Of a DNA stretch of 64,000 nt, positions 1 to 11,908 are shown in pieces (the first letter of the stretch is position 1; each line of letters starts with the position of its first letter). Source of the DNA: Gnetum montanum (taxonomy: Eukaryota > Streptophyta > Gnetopsida > Gnetales > Gnetaceae); the NCBI GenBank assembly GCA_015680685.1, contig MNCI01000967.1, forward strand, positions 188,964 to 252,963. The letters run 5' to 3'. The notes below the pieces were generated by a model. The model did not search any database and was not told where the DNA came from. It saw only the letters and a list, made by a program, of their open reading frames with translations. The position numbers and the translations under genes were made by a program.

Positions 1-238
1 TAAAAGGAATATGTGACCCCTTGGTTACTTGAGACCTCATAATGGACCATATCTATGTAGTGAGAGGATTAGTGTTGGTGATCAACATTGATAATGGCTG
101 CACAAACCAAGGTTGTGTGGTGAATGACATGGAGGAATGAAAGGTTGTGGGCTATGGCACCAATTATTTTTGGTGGGCTATAATGACTGGCATGGGCCTA
201 AACATGGTCAAGCAAGAAGAGGTGGAGTATTGGGACAT

Positions 239-796
239 CTATCCCATGGAAGAGGTGAGGGACAGGTGGTGGGGGGGTGTGGCAGGTGGATGGGGTGAGG
301 GGTGGTGGGGGTGGGGGATGGAGGTAGGCATTGTGGCCTTAGGGGTTGCTTGTTGAAAAAGCCCACCTAGGATGATGTCATGTTTGGATTTGATCCCAAA
401 CTCATGGTCTTCCTCTTGTTGCTCATCTAAGCTAGCCTTCCCATCTTCCTCATCTATCTCAATTAATTGAGATAGAACATGTGCATAGGTTTCAATGAGG
501 GGTATTTGGTCATATGGGGAAGGAATATGCTCCTTTCCATCATAATGTTTGAGTTCGTACTCCTTTTATTCTACTTCCATTCATGAAATTAGCATGCCAT
601 CTTGGATCTTGGTTCAAATAAAGTCATAATGATCTTCATTTATGATTGAGAACTTAGAACTTGACCCCATAAGTCTCAAGGATTACCTACACTTGACCAT
701 GGTGGGATTCTTGGGATCATAAACCCTCATAGCCTATTGGCCAAACCAATGTTTAGTGAAGTTGAAGGGTAGGATGGTTGACTAGTTGAATGACAT
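239..796 (-). pseudogene. T1 gag, N-terminal part, with stops
   Basis: A single minus-strand frame runs from an ATG at 796 to a stop at 239-241 and is broken by several internal stops. The stretch around YDGKEHIPSPYDQIPL aligns by eye with the gag start of T8 (YCDGNEFLPTPGASIPL near 43420), including an upstream HYDF/CYNF block. After it comes an acidic, Gln-rich segment and then a Pro/His-rich low-complexity tail, as in T8. Gag forms the virus-like particle in which reverse transcription takes place. The core domain of gag would lie left of the window. This copy cannot make a full protein. Confidence 0.6.
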
Positions 797-1434
797 GTTG
801 AAAATGGCTTAATAAAGATGCTTAGTTCATTGATAAAATGAAAATTCTAGCAAGTGGAATTTATAGAAGATTCAAGGGTATGACTGTGAAGGGTTATGGG
901 TTTTAAAGTGTAAATGGTTATCAAAGGGGGTATACCCCTTTACTAAGGAAAGGCAAAAAGTGGGTATTAAACCCTAACCATGTTAGACTGGCCAACCACA
1001 CCCTTGGAGAGAAAAGGAGGAAAAAAGAGGGGTCAGATGGAAAATCTTACATCTTTTCTCATAGCATTTTTGGAAGGAGGTTTACTTTTGGCAAGGTTGT
1101 TTTCCTATTAGAAAATAAAATGGAAATTTTGATTTTTCAAAAAATGGGATTTTAGTAGGCTATCAATGTTGGACTTGCTAGGAAATTTTCATACCAAGGA
1201 GGAAAATTTTTTTAGGATGCCAATGCTATCTTCAAAATTTCTAGCAACTACTATGAAATTTTGTAAAACACAAACTACCTACAACCTCCACACTGGGGTT
1301 TTAGTGATAGGGGGTATGGGTTCCAGGGTTGGTTTTGTAGAAAGTGAAGTTATTAACAAAATTTTCAAAAAATGTCTCTAAGCTTTCAAAAATTCCAAGT
1401 AATGCTATTAATCTAGTCATAGAATTTGGATGAA
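797..1434. other. T1 untranslated leader, no gene seen
   Basis: This stretch between the primer-binding site and gag of T1 has no coding frame I can support. It is A/T-rich with simple runs, for example around 1100-1160. Confidence 0.5.
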
Positions 1435-1459
1435 GGTTCTTCTTCTAGTGCTAAAAAAC
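1435..1459 (-). promoter_or_regulatory. T1 primer-binding site
   Basis: On the minus strand the LTR end is followed by GTTTTTTAGCACTAGAAG and AAGAACC, which matches the T8 site at 42536 (GTCTTTCTGGCACTAGAAGG). The shared core is GCACTAGAAG. It is the place where a host tRNA primes first-strand synthesis; I cannot name the tRNA with confidence. Confidence 0.6.
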
Positions 1460-2846
1460 TATTGTGATTGGAAAATTTGTTCACTGAAAAATTGAAGGTC
1501 CCAGTGTAGTAGCCTTGACTTCAGATCCTAAGGGCCTCTATGAAAAATAGGATTTGAGGCACCTTGGATGGTTTGGTAGATCACCTAGGGACTTAAGGAG
1601 GGTCAAATGGGGGTAGTAAAAATAAAAAAATGTAATATAGATATGAGAAAATAAATGCACAGAAGCATAGAAAATAAATTCAACTTGCACAAAAAAATAG
1701 ACCTTTAAAATTTATTATATATAAAAAAGAATGAATTCAAGAAATGTTTACAAGATGTGCCTAAGGTAGAAGGGGTTTTCACTTTGATGGAGGTTTGGAG
1801 TGCATTGAAATTGCCACTATTAGCTCCATGATTTGGAGGTTCCACAATGTCCAATGCTATCAAAACTTGCTGCTCTAAATACAAATTTACATCATTGGTG
1901 GTGTAGTGGGGGTGCAATGTGTGGGGGTTTTGAATCACAAGAGTGAGCCATGTTGGGAGTCTTGATTCCTAAGTTCTTTGCATTGATACCAAAATCCACA
2001 CAATCTTAGGGCCATTAAAGGGGTCACAATGGCTACAGAGGTTTCATGTTGAGGTGATTTAAGAAACTTCATATTTGTAGGTTTGTAAGAGCTCTTGAAT
2101 GAAACATATGGCTGAAAATGCAAGATTTTGGAACCTTTCTATGATGTTGGGGCTTGGTTTTTATGGGTTTTTAGCCACAAATTTGGCTGCAAATTTTTGC
2201 CTAATTGTTGATAGATTTTTGCTACGCACAGGTGTTGCAGGTGTCCAAATCTAGCTAGGTTGCTATGAAAGGTAAGTTTTGATATCCACATAGCCTCAAA
2301 ATCATTTAATTTACTAAAATAGTAAATGATAATTTCACCCACACTAGCTTCTTCCATTCACATTAGGCCTTCTAACAGCAACATTGGGGTGCATGGTCAA
2401 TGTTGGAGTTAGAGGAGTGCTAAAACTTGATCATTGAAAAATTGAAGGTTAGTGTAGTAGGAATGCTAGGAGTTACGAGTGATATCCCCCACATTGGGCA
2501 TGGGTGATGTTACATTCCCCAATGCTAGGTGTAGGTGGGTTATACCCCCATTAGGTGTTTCTAATGTAGTAAATGTTATGCCCCCCAAAAAACCTCTCAA
2601 AATGCCAATTTTGGTAGTCCAAAAGGTATTTTTAACTTCCCAAGCCTAAATATAGGCACAATATGACTTTTTTCACTTGGGGGTTGAAACTTTGATGACT
2701 TATGAGGCATTTTTCATCTCTAAAAGATCAAGTATGTGAAATTGGATCTCTTGGATTATAATTTTCACATTTACAATAAAGTTTAGCCTTGGGTTTCATG
2801 GGGTGTGTGTTACAAAAGTTACAACATGCATTTTTTGTGGTGTTTA
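1460..2846 (-). repeat. T1 5' LTR (about 1.39 kb)
   Basis: It matches 36733-38176 along its length, for example the blocks ending GACTTATGAGGCATTTTTCA here and CACTTATGAGGCATTTTCAG there, and the shared GCCTTGGGTTTCATGGGGTG. The right edge reads TAAACACCAC on the minus strand (TG altered), and the left edge adjoins the primer site. An internal echo of the segment near 1480 appears near 2430 (GAAAAATTGAAGGT). Confidence 0.65.
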
Positions 2847-3267
2847 ACATGCCTATAAAATTAGATCAAACCAAAAGAATATGAAAATTAGAGAATGATA
2901 TATTATTAGTTTTAAAAAAATATGCACATAAAAATTCATATAAACAAACAAAACATAGCCTACCACCAAAGCCATTATGTGAATACCTCTTCACCAATGA
3001 CTAAGTTCAAGGTTGACACTTAACAATACTTTATGATTAACATTACAAAATGGTTAAGGAGGTAATTGAAATTCTTTATAGCATCCTAGGTGTTTGCCTT
3101 GTTGTCTAAATTTTAAAGTTAAAGTGTTTTTCCTTCCACTTAAGGATGTTTTACCTTTTCCTTTTTCTAAAGGAGTGAAAACTTGATTTGTTGAATCTTT
3201 CAAAACATATTCTTCTTAGTCCTATTTCTTCAAAGATAATGGTAAAGAAGGGAATGAGTATGAATTT

Positions 3268-5066
3268 TCACTGACAATTGTATTTTTCTTTATTTTGTGA
3301 AAATACTTTTGTTTGTGGGTGATGAATTTCTTGCCATAGCATAATTATTGTGGTGCTACCCAATAATGTATGATGATAGAAAGTAAAGGTAGTACATTGT
3401 ATTAAAGAGTTAGACTTATCCCTACTATGGCTAATTTGAAATTCCCTCTTGTAATGGTATAGAGGACCATGATGAATGTTGCTAGACTTGTGATCATTGA
3501 GATAGTTATGGTGGACATAGATCATATTGCTAGGACATTACTTAGAAAAATGGATCAATGCCTATTGAGTTTCTTGGTGGGAAGAAGGATGACATGAGGA
3601 AGAGTTTGAAATGTAGATGGGGCACTTCAATATATTAAGTTCCAAGGATTAGGTTCCATCCATTATTAATGTTGCTATGGTTGAATAAATGTACTATAAG
3701 GATAAGACATTCAATTAGGATAAGGCCTCTTATTTCTTTCATTGGTTATATTAGTTCTACCTTGTGGTTTAACTACTTTCACAACTACTTCAACAAATGT
3801 TTTTTCTAAATCCTTTAGACTTGATGTTATTTTTTAATTTAATAGTTTTAAACCTTGTCAACAACATTGGCAAGGTATGCTAAAGTGTTCTTGATTCTAA
3901 TGCTTTCTTGCACAAGGGTTTCAACAATATTAGAAGGTTGAATCTTACATTCAACATTCTTTACATCCTTATGGAATTGGGGATTTTTATTAACATCTTC
4001 TACATTAGCATGCCTATTCCATTTACCTCTTAATTTAGCCACAACAACTAACATAGCTATAATTTAAGCCACTAATATTTAGTTGATATTAACCATGACA
4101 TATGTATCCATCCTTTCATAAGTTTGTAGCCATAGTCCTTCTACCAATTGCATTAATTGATCAAGTTTATTAAGCTCATGATTTGGACACTAATTGAGAA
4201 TGCAATTGTACCATTCTGTGACCACATCTAATGATTCATTGGTATCATACTTTCCTCCTACAATTTTTTTCTAAGGTTTGCAACTTGGGCATAAGATTAA
4301 AATTTTACATTAAATGCTTTTAACATGTCTACTTTAGAAGAGATGGAATTAGGTGGAAGAGCTTGATACTATGTTTTAGCTTGATCAATAAGTATGTGAG
4401 GAAAAAGATAGAGTTTCTACCACTCACAGATTAAGCCTTGTAACTTATAAGTAATGATAAATGTTTGAACATGAATTTGTGGATCATTATTTGACTACTT
4501 GCTGAATCTAGGAATGTCATTCATATCAATCATTTTTATTCTACTCTCCTTAATGCCTTTATTTGGGTTGCAAATTGCTTCATAAATTTGACCTTGGTAG
4601 ATCCACAGAAGTAATGGATCATCCAAGCCATAAGAACCTCCATTCAAATGAATGTAATAAAAAAATATGGAATGATGGATTGCTTTGGATCATCACCTGT
4701 ATAGCTCAAGCCTCATGAACAAAGATGCATGGATCTTCTTTCCCTATAATCATTTATGTTGTAGCAATAAGAGTCTTTATGAGAAGGTCTTTCTTTCTTC
4801 TTAACATGTATGCACTCATACTCTTGCTCTACAATCATATCATGAAGCTCTTACTTCTTATGAGAAACATACTCTAATTGTTGGGGTGACATGGATTTGT
4901 AATCTGCCAAATCCTTGATGAAGCCTTGATTAGATAACACATCCTCAAAGGTGATAGGTGTAGCTTTCTTAGGTTATTTACAAAATTTTCCATATGAATT
5001 ATGCCATCGTTCTAGTTTGTCTTGATGAAATTTCGCTGTGATACGAGGTTTTACTTTATTCACCAT
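3268..5066 (-). pseudogene. T2 gag pseudogene (Retrotrans_gag type)
   Basis: A minus-strand frame opens with ATG at 5066 and runs through an Asp/Glu/Lys-rich N-terminal part. After a frameshift the capsid-like core follows at about 4540-4060: it starts MNDIPRF, then YKLQGL...LFPHILIDQAKTWY-like residues, and ends near LMQLVEG. The same core, in the same order, occurs in T3, T4 and T5. Residues further on (3848-4054) form a linker, and 3268-3525 is rich in His and Tyr like the gag tails of T3 and T5. Stops fall mainly at Trp and Gln codons. Function is structural, inferred from the family. Confidence 0.65.
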
Positions 5067-5228
5067 ATTTTATAAGAAATTTGAACCAATTGAGACTACT
5101 TTTAAAGTCTATTTTCATTGTTCAATTCAACCATGGTTGATTTGGTTTTTTATTTTCTATAAACTTAATAACTTAAAAGAAAAATTGTTAATGTCTAAGT
5201 AAAATAAGTATTTTACAAAATTTTTTAC

Positions 5229-5242
5229 TGGCAATGACATAA
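5229..5242 (-). promoter_or_regulatory. Possible T2 primer-binding site
   Basis: The plus-strand text TGGCAATGACATAATGATA resembles the T5 junction TGCCAATGATGAG, which would place the inner end of a minus-strand 5' LTR at about 5243. The match is short and decayed. Confidence 0.3.
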
Positions 5243-5425
5243 TGATAAAGACCCATTTGGCCAAAACCATAAGAGGTCTATCAATAGTATCTAGAGAAAA
5301 ATGATAGTAAACATTGAAGATGATGGAAATGTGAATTACAACAGTTACTTCTGTATATTGTTGTGTTGAATAGATGAAAATGTTATCATACATATGATAC
5401 AAGTGAAGAAATCCATGTTGCCATG

Positions 5426-6435
5426 TGATGAAACTCGATATGTTAGGTAGTTGAGTCATGGGGATGTGATGAGGAATCATTTTGTTAATTGTATTAGTTA
5501 ACTAAGATATCATAGATGCTATATTGTAGATGCTACATTACATATGCATTGAGGCATCCCCGTTGATGGTTCTCAATTGGCTGCTACATTGTAGATGTTA
5601 CATTGCATCTACTATAACATAATTGTGTCGATGCATCCTTGTCAATGTAGCCAAATGAGTTAATGCATCCATGTAGATGAAATGTCTATATTTGTGTATA
5701 AATATGTAGGCACCTATCATGTATTTAGCATCATTTAGTAAATAATGTAGCCAAACTTTTGCAGTCTTCTCCTATAATCCTAGAAAATAGTTAATGAGTG
5801 CATGTAGCATAGATTTAAGTTAACTGTACAATGTCTTATTTGAATGGCATTGTACTTGGATGTATTCCATGAATGTCAATAAGATCAAGATTGATTCATA
5901 TTCATTGTAGAACTTTGACTTAGAATACATTTAATTTTTTTGTACTTAGTTAATATTTACATTTCCATGCATGTTAACCAATCGATGAAATGAGCATGAA
6001 TAGTTTTAAGCATAAATAAATGTTTGCGTAGTAATCCCAACAGTGTTATTCCTTACTTTGCCTAGTAGTATAACACTTGGTAATCCTAGTAGTGGATATG
6101 TGAGTTTAGGATGTGTATGGCAAGGGGGGAATGGATACTCATAATCGTTAAGATAGTTTTGGAATTAATTTTATTATTAATTATATTTAATAATTAATTT
6201 CTATGTTATTATTTAGTTAGTTTAAGGTCCCAAAAACACCAATAATCATATGCCTTACTTTGAACTAAACTATACATGATAAAGCTACTACTAGTTCAAG
6301 TGAGAAGACGACAACCTATGATCAATGCTTAACAATCTAAATACCATACTAGTTCAATTCATGAAATTTGATTGGATTGCATGTGAATGCTTGTGATTCA
6401 TATGGTTGCATTTTGAGAATACTTGCCAATCATCA
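5426..6435 (+). repeat. T3 5' LTR (about 1.0 kb)
   Basis: It starts TGATGAAACT and ends CCAATCATCA, giving the short inverted ends shared with T4 and T5. A TATA box (TATAAATA) lies at 5697-5704. The U3 part contains repeated ATAGATGCTA and GTAGATGCTACATT motifs. Its first 410 bp match 32092-32508. Confidence 0.8.
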
Positions 6436-6463
6436 TTGACATCATTACCAGGGATGGTGCTAG
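6436..6463 (+). promoter_or_regulatory. T3 primer-binding site
   Basis: Directly after the LTR the sequence TTGACATCATTACCAGGGA aligns with the T5 site (TTGGCACCGTTGTCGAGGAA) and with the plant tRNA-Asp-type consensus TGGCGCCGTTGCCGGGGA, with differences that are mostly C/T and G/A. This supports placement in the Athila/Tat branch. Confidence 0.7.
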
Positions 6464-6716
6464 TGATCTAAATTGGTTATATTATAAATGATTGTTATTA
6501 AATCATTAATGATTTATATTTTTAAAAATATTAATATTTTAAGTCACACAAATTATTCACTAGAAACATGTATCCTTCACATAAATATGATAATCCATCA
6601 TATGATGAGAACACTAGTAGAAGAAATGATAGGATATATACTGAAGAGAATTAGAGTGAACCACTGCAAGTAGGAGTCTCATATGCTTATATAGACCATT
6701 ACTACATTCAATTATC

Positions 6717-6880
6717 ATGGATAATCCTAGAGGGGATGGAAAAAGTCCTAGAATAAGAAGGGCCTCAAGGCCTAGGACCTTCTACAAACCTAGAGGAGAT
6801 AAGCCAGGGGATCATAGGAAAAGAGATGGAAGCCATGAAGATTCTCCTAGTTCATGATCTTTCTCTTCATCTTCAACATC
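6717..6880 (+). pseudogene. T3 gag, part 1 (before the T4 insertion)
   Basis: ATG at 6717 opens a basic, Arg/Gly/Pro-rich N-terminal region ending in a Ser-rich run at 6880. Exactly here T4 begins. The last codon is split, two bases at 6879-6880 and the third at 19859, and the reading frame resumes beyond T4. One stop interrupts the Ser-rich run. Confidence 0.7.
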
Positions 6881-7816
6881 TGATGAGTCATGTTCTATCA
6901 GTTGCATCAACATGACCTCATTGATGCAGCCTCGTTGACTAGGCCTCATTGACAAGGCCTAGTTGATGCATCATATCATATGTCGACATGGCCCCATTAA
7001 CGTGGTGTTTGTAGTCATCTATAAATATGTTCTTGCAGCTACATTTATGGCAAGTAGAGATAGTAGTTGCAGTAGAGCTCTTGCATTTTTTTCATTTGAA
7101 AGTTAGAATTTTTCCTCCAAGTGCCCATAGTAGGAGTCATTGAGTGTACAGATCTTTATTTGAGCATTGTTGTACTTGAGCATGACAGTGTGTGCGGTAA
7201 TAAAGATGAGCTTTTTGATAAACCTTGCAACACTTTGGATAGATTAACTATTTCATTTATGCATTTATTGTTTTTAGTTATTTATTAAATTTTTTCAATT
7301 AATTATTAATTATTTTCTAGTAATTATATTAATGAGACAATTAAGCCAAGTAGATTACACACATAAGTGCGACTACTTCAAGTGTAACATGTATTTGCTT
7401 GGTAATCCCAATAGCATTATTGCTTGGTATGCCTAGTAGCGTAGTGCTTGGTCACCTAGCAGTGGATACATGGGTTCAGGACATGTATGGAAAGTGGGAT
7501 CAGATGCTTATTTTAGGATTAGTTGAATGATAGTTAATTAGTTAATTTAGATTACTTAATTAAATTCCTTTTATCCACCTTTTGAGCATCAAATTATAAA
7601 ACATAAAATGATAAAAATTGGATGCCTCAATTACACTTAATCATACCAATGAGTGTCACAAGCGTAATTAGGAAGACAATGATTGAACTTAAGGTTAAAT
7701 TCACTTCCTAAAGGACTAGCGCACTAGAAATGATAAAGTCCATGAAATTCGACTAGATTATGTGTGAACGCTTTGTGATTCGCATGGTTGGTGTAGGGGT
7801 ACATTGCCGCTCATCA
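6881..7816 (+). repeat. T4 5' LTR (about 0.94 kb)
   Basis: It starts TGATGAGTCA and ends CCGCTCATCA. The TATA box TATAAATA is at 7020-7027. Upstream of it are interleaved motifs such as CATTGATGCA, TTGACTAGGCC and GCCTAGTTGATGCATCA, several of them self-complementary. The match to 18967-19853 is continuous, for example GTGTACAGATCTTTATTTGA in both. Confidence 0.85.
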
Positions 7817-7837
7817 TAGACATTTTTGCTAGGGACT
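7817..7837 (+). promoter_or_regulatory. T4 primer-binding site (decayed)
   Basis: TAGACATTTTTGCTAGGGAC follows the LTR directly and aligns with TTGGCGCCGTTGCCGGGGAC; almost all differences are transitions. Confidence 0.6.
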
Positions 7838-9420
7838 TTGTTTGTGGAACGTGTGCTATTTAGGTTTAAGTGAATATCATTAATATTGTTTTACAAGCCT
7901 CAAGGTTAATATCATTCCCACTATACATAAAATTATAAAAGCACATTGACAATTTGTTTTTTTGCAAAATGTCTTCTTCTTCTTGCAAGCATGAGGATAC
8001 CAAACCACCATCCCACAAGAATGTAAGGTGGTATATGTTGGCGACCGTTTGGGATGCGACTGCCAACGAGTGTCCTCGAACAAGATTTAGGTGCCTGCTA
8101 GTCTCTGGAAACACCAAGGCCCAAATACCTCCAAATAGACTTAGTAGTTAATGTGAGTATGTGTGTGTGCTGTTGCGGTGTGTGGTTGTGAAAAATGCAA
8201 GGATTGAGTTGTGTGTAAGCTACAAATGACTTATCTTAAAGAGATTTAGCCAGCTTTGCCAAGTACTGTGAGTTGTTGAGAGTTCCTATTTTGTTCAATT
8301 ACCTAGTCTACACGGTCCTTATAATACCTACTTGTAACAGATAAAATTTTGCAAAAAAAATTTGAGCACAACTTTGCGAATCTACTTCTAATTTTCCCCA
8401 GAGAAAGAGATAGTTCCACAAGAAAACTAGAAATAGAGCAAGATTCTATGGAAATAGACAGAAAAGAAAGTAGATTTGTGTGGACCTCAAATATTTAAAC
8501 AAGGTAAAATGACACAAGTAAACACTTCGAAATAAATATTCAATAACTATGGATTTTTCAAACTTCCAAGGCTCAAATAAGCAATTTCTTCAAGACAATC
8601 CTACTATGCTACCAAAAAATTGCTGCGTAAACTACCACATACGAGACTCCATTTTGGCTAGATAATGGACATCAAAAATTGCATTCAACATAACCTTCAA
8701 AAGACTTGACAATTTCTGATTGAAATACCACAAAGATTCACTTTAAAGATAAAATAAAGCTATTCTGGTCCCATCAAAATACCAAAGATTTTCTAAACCC
8801 TCTTGACTATTGAATCGTTCAACGGCATGNTCATAGGACTATGACAAAGAGGCTAAAATATTTTCTTTAGCAAGCCATCTTCAAAACAATCTTTCACAAT
8901 GTATGACCCCCAAGTGTGGTCAAGTGTGTGATCCAAAAATGAGACCCCCCAGTCTCCTCCCTCATTGATCCCTGAAGCCTTTTTATAGGGTTTAAAGGTA
9001 GTTAGGTAAGTTAAAACTATTTTAGGTGGTTATAACCACCATAGAGATAAAAAAGCTACAGTTGACAAGTGTCCCATGTAGTTGCCAAGTGGCCCATTCA
9101 ATTGACAAGTGGCCTATTCAGTTGCCAAGTGGCTACCATGGAGACAAAAAAGCTATAGTTGACAAGTGGCCTTTTTAATTGCCAAGTGTCTTCATGGTAA
9201 TCAAAATTAAAATTAGTTACAAATATCATAGTTGTAACTATCATAGGAAGTTACAACTTCCATATGAATAAAAGGAATAATAGCCAAATGTCCCCTTTTA
9301 TATTAGGCATTACACAAATATCCCATTAATTTCTTTTCTCTGTAAGTAACAATACCCTTTTTTTTTCTTAAAAATTATATATATATAAAATGGCATAGCA
9401 AACATCTAGTGGTATTATTA
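7838..9420. other. T4 leader, unexplained segment; possible minus-strand LTR or promoter
   Basis: No plus-strand gene is supported. On the minus strand there is a TATA-like CCCTATAAAAAGG at about 8977-8989, and at 9060-9180 a short repeat of the form GTTGACAAGTGG / GTTGCCAAGTGG occurs about six times. A run of TATATATATA lies near 9380. The segment could be the 3' side of the captured gene at 9520-10240 or a solo LTR; I could not find a partner copy here. An N is at 8830. Confidence 0.3.
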
Positions 9421-9519
9421 TCGGGATTTTGGGGGATGATAATGGCGTAGTTGCTGGAGGCGCAGGTGAAGGAGCCACGGTCGCTAGCATTCTACTCAAC
9501 ATTGTAGATAACGATAGCC

Positions 9520-10240
9520 TCAAGGATTTCCCTGAGCGGGAGCATGTTTCCTACCATGAGAGTGGCCTTCCTTCCACAGAATACGAACACAAATTGGCAC
9601 CTGTACATGCCCTCGGTAGCCATGAAATTGTCCTATCTTGCTGCTGATTTCACCCATAAGAAACAAAGCATCCTGGAGATGCAGAGTGTAGTCTGTTTGT
9701 CCTTGGCTTCGTTGTTTGCTACAGAAGTCAGACTGGTACATTAAAAACTAGTCCATTTGGTGAGTAAGAAAAATAGCCACAATTGGTCTGGCATGAAGCT
9801 TTGACACCATGTCTTCTGAGTCCAGAGTAGTGGCACCTTCAACCACACAGTTGATGCCTTCGCCTTTGCTATTGCTGCTGCGATGATCGATGAAATCAAG
9901 GTATGACTGCAGTGGAGGCATGACAGAGGCTTGAGTTAGGAAATCAGCGATGAGGAGGCTGTTGGAAGCACCTCCAGTGGGAGTCCCAAAGAATGTGTTG
10001 TTGCATGGAGGTTGAGATGGGTGAGGTCATTTGTGCCTCTAGTGGCAGCACCTTGAGTAGATTGGCCGTGTCTGCCAAAGAAACCACAAAGCTGTATATT
10101 GGGCTGAAGCACCCAAGTTGGCCTCCGCTGCTTCTTGTCCTTGCACTTACACTACTTGCATACAACAGCAGCAACAACATCATCCTCAATGTATATGCCT
10201 TCGCCATTGTCGTCATGTTCTTCTTTGCCTCGTTTTGCAC
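9520..10240 (-). pseudogene. GDSL esterase/lipase pseudogene fragment
   Basis: The minus strand encodes, in three frames that must be combined, parts of a plant GDSL lipase. Near 10200 there is a signal-peptide-like Leu-rich run. At about 10130 comes SFVVSLADTANLL, which corresponds to the family block SFGDSLADTGNLL; the catalytic Ser is present but the preceding Gly-Asp is changed. Further on are NNTFFGTPTGGASNSLLIAD, then a GINCVVEGATTLD block, and finally ALFLMGEI and GNP blocks. The C-terminal part with the His-containing block is missing. The family hydrolyses esters and is usually secreted. It lies inside the leader of T4, in opposite orientation, and looks like captured host sequence. 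At least two frameshifts and several stops make it non-functional. Confidence 0.6.
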
Positions 10241-10299
10241 CTTTTGCCTTGGACTTCAATCAATCCGGAAAACATGGAACAATCAAAACCCAGCCTGAT

Positions 10300-11640
10300 C
10301 ATGTTAATCACTGATGAACCCTATTTTGCAGCATACCAACACAAATATACACATAACTGTTAGGCTGGAACCCATGGAGTGCTGTATGTTTGCCACCAAA
10401 CATAAGCATCCACTACTGATGATAAGGAAACTAGTCCTCCTATGCCTGAGCCTGGGTGTCCGATTCTTGGGTTAAATCAGTCGGTGGCCATTATTTTCCA
10501 CTAGCTTCTTGGAGCAATCATGAAAGAAAACATGATGCCCATAGCGAAGCCCCTGGAAAAAATAGTTAACACCGATGAAGAAATGGAATCACTACAACTG
10601 TCCATCTTCATTTTGTTTCGTTGTTCTCATGTTGGCATTTTTTTCAGTTGCCTCCATAGCTCCGTGATGGAATGGGCTTTCATCATCCCTCCAAGCTCTA
10701 CATATGTTAGGGTGATTATTTCATGGAACTTTGGCTAAACACAGGAGGCCCACACTATTGTTAAACCCCTGGTATAATGGCAACATCATCTTCCTCCATC
10801 TGCTTCATTGCATTTTTCTACCTCTTCCATCAGGGGTGCTAATGTGGATTCTAGAATGTGGCAGAAATGTAAAAATCAAAAATTCTAGTCCAGCTTGATG
10901 CCCCATTTTTGTAATAGTTTTTTAATATATTCTCCTGCAAGGAAGCTTGCAAATTGTAATGGAAGCCCAAAAGCCGGTGACTAGGTACAGAACAAGGGTC
11001 CGAATGTATGATCTCTCGCTAACTTGAGCTTTGCTCAGAGAAAGAAATATGATCACTATCAAAGATACTCCACTTGTCATAATGAAATTTTTGAGAATAT
11101 TATCACTCTTTTAGAATGATAGACCATAAGGAATTGGTGTGCAAGTTCCAAAAATAAAGTAAGAAAGTAGGACTACAAACCCATGTAATTTGTGCCTATG
11201 CCCCACTGACTTGATGAATTGGGATTCATCTGGTGATGACACATAGTTAACGATCATGAGCAATCTAGAAATTAGATGTCCTAAGTGTTGTAGGGTTTTA
11301 TTTTTTTGATCGCAACAGTGCCCATGATTAACCAATTTGAATTAGTGCTGAGAAATGGAGGAGTGCCACAGGTTCCTCAATCACATGCTTCTCCTTCAAT
11401 TTTTTATCACTAGTGCACAGGTCTTTCAGCTCATCGTGCTTTACAATAATGCTCTGAATCATCTAATCCTATTCCATGAAATGGCCAAAATGTGCCAACA
11501 ATATACACTCATGTAGACTAGTTTGTGCTGAACTTCATCTTCATCCTACATTAGGATGAATAGTTGTGATGTCATGACATGAAGGGAAATGTCATCTTGC
11601 CCCTTGATCAATCTATGCCAGGGATACTATTCAAAGCCCT
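10300..11640. other. T4 leader, no recognised gene
   Basis: This lies upstream of the GDSL fragment on its own strand and could be promoter or flank of the captured gene. Short frames exist but none resembles a known family or the gag of T3 or T5. From about 11640 a frame with gag-leader character begins. Confidence 0.3.
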
Positions 11641-11908
11641 TATGAAGTTGGGCATAGTAGATCTTCATGAAGAATACATTGTGGAAGGATATGACACTTG
11701 AAACTACTATCCCAATGAAACAAAACACAAATGAGATCAATGTTAGGAGAAACTCCATGAAGCTACAAAGGGGAAACATTATACCAATCCCTTATTCCTA
11801 CTAAATCAAGATGATATTCGGGATCCTCCTACTAAAGGTTCTCAACATGAAGATTCTCCACCCCCTATTATATATGGTGAGGGTGTGAACCTAAACCTAT
11901 GATCCACT

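Larger units (their letters stand above)
1..2846 (-). mobile_element. T1: 5' part of a Tat-like Ty3/gypsy retrotransposon
   Basis: Read on the minus strand this is, in order, a 5' LTR (2846-1460), a primer-binding site, a leader and the start of gag; the rest lies left of the window. The call rests on similarity to T8: the LTR-to-primer-site junction matches the one at 42535, and the gag start aligns with the gag start of T8. The LTR also matches the 3' LTR of T7, so T1 and T7 belong to the same or sister families. No target duplication can be tested because the other end is missing. Confidence 0.7.
2847..5425 (-). mobile_element. T2: Athila-like gag fragment
   Basis: Minus-strand gag remains lie between T1 and T3. 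Right of them is a weak primer site and about 180 bp of what may be the 5' LTR end, cut off where T3 inserted at 5426. No pol is visible. T2 is the oldest-looking piece in this part of the window and may be the target into which T1 went. Confidence 0.5.

Noticed and set aside
147-356. Trp/Gly-rich frame at the left edge
   Set aside because: Complement of the Pro/His-rich tail of T1 gag.
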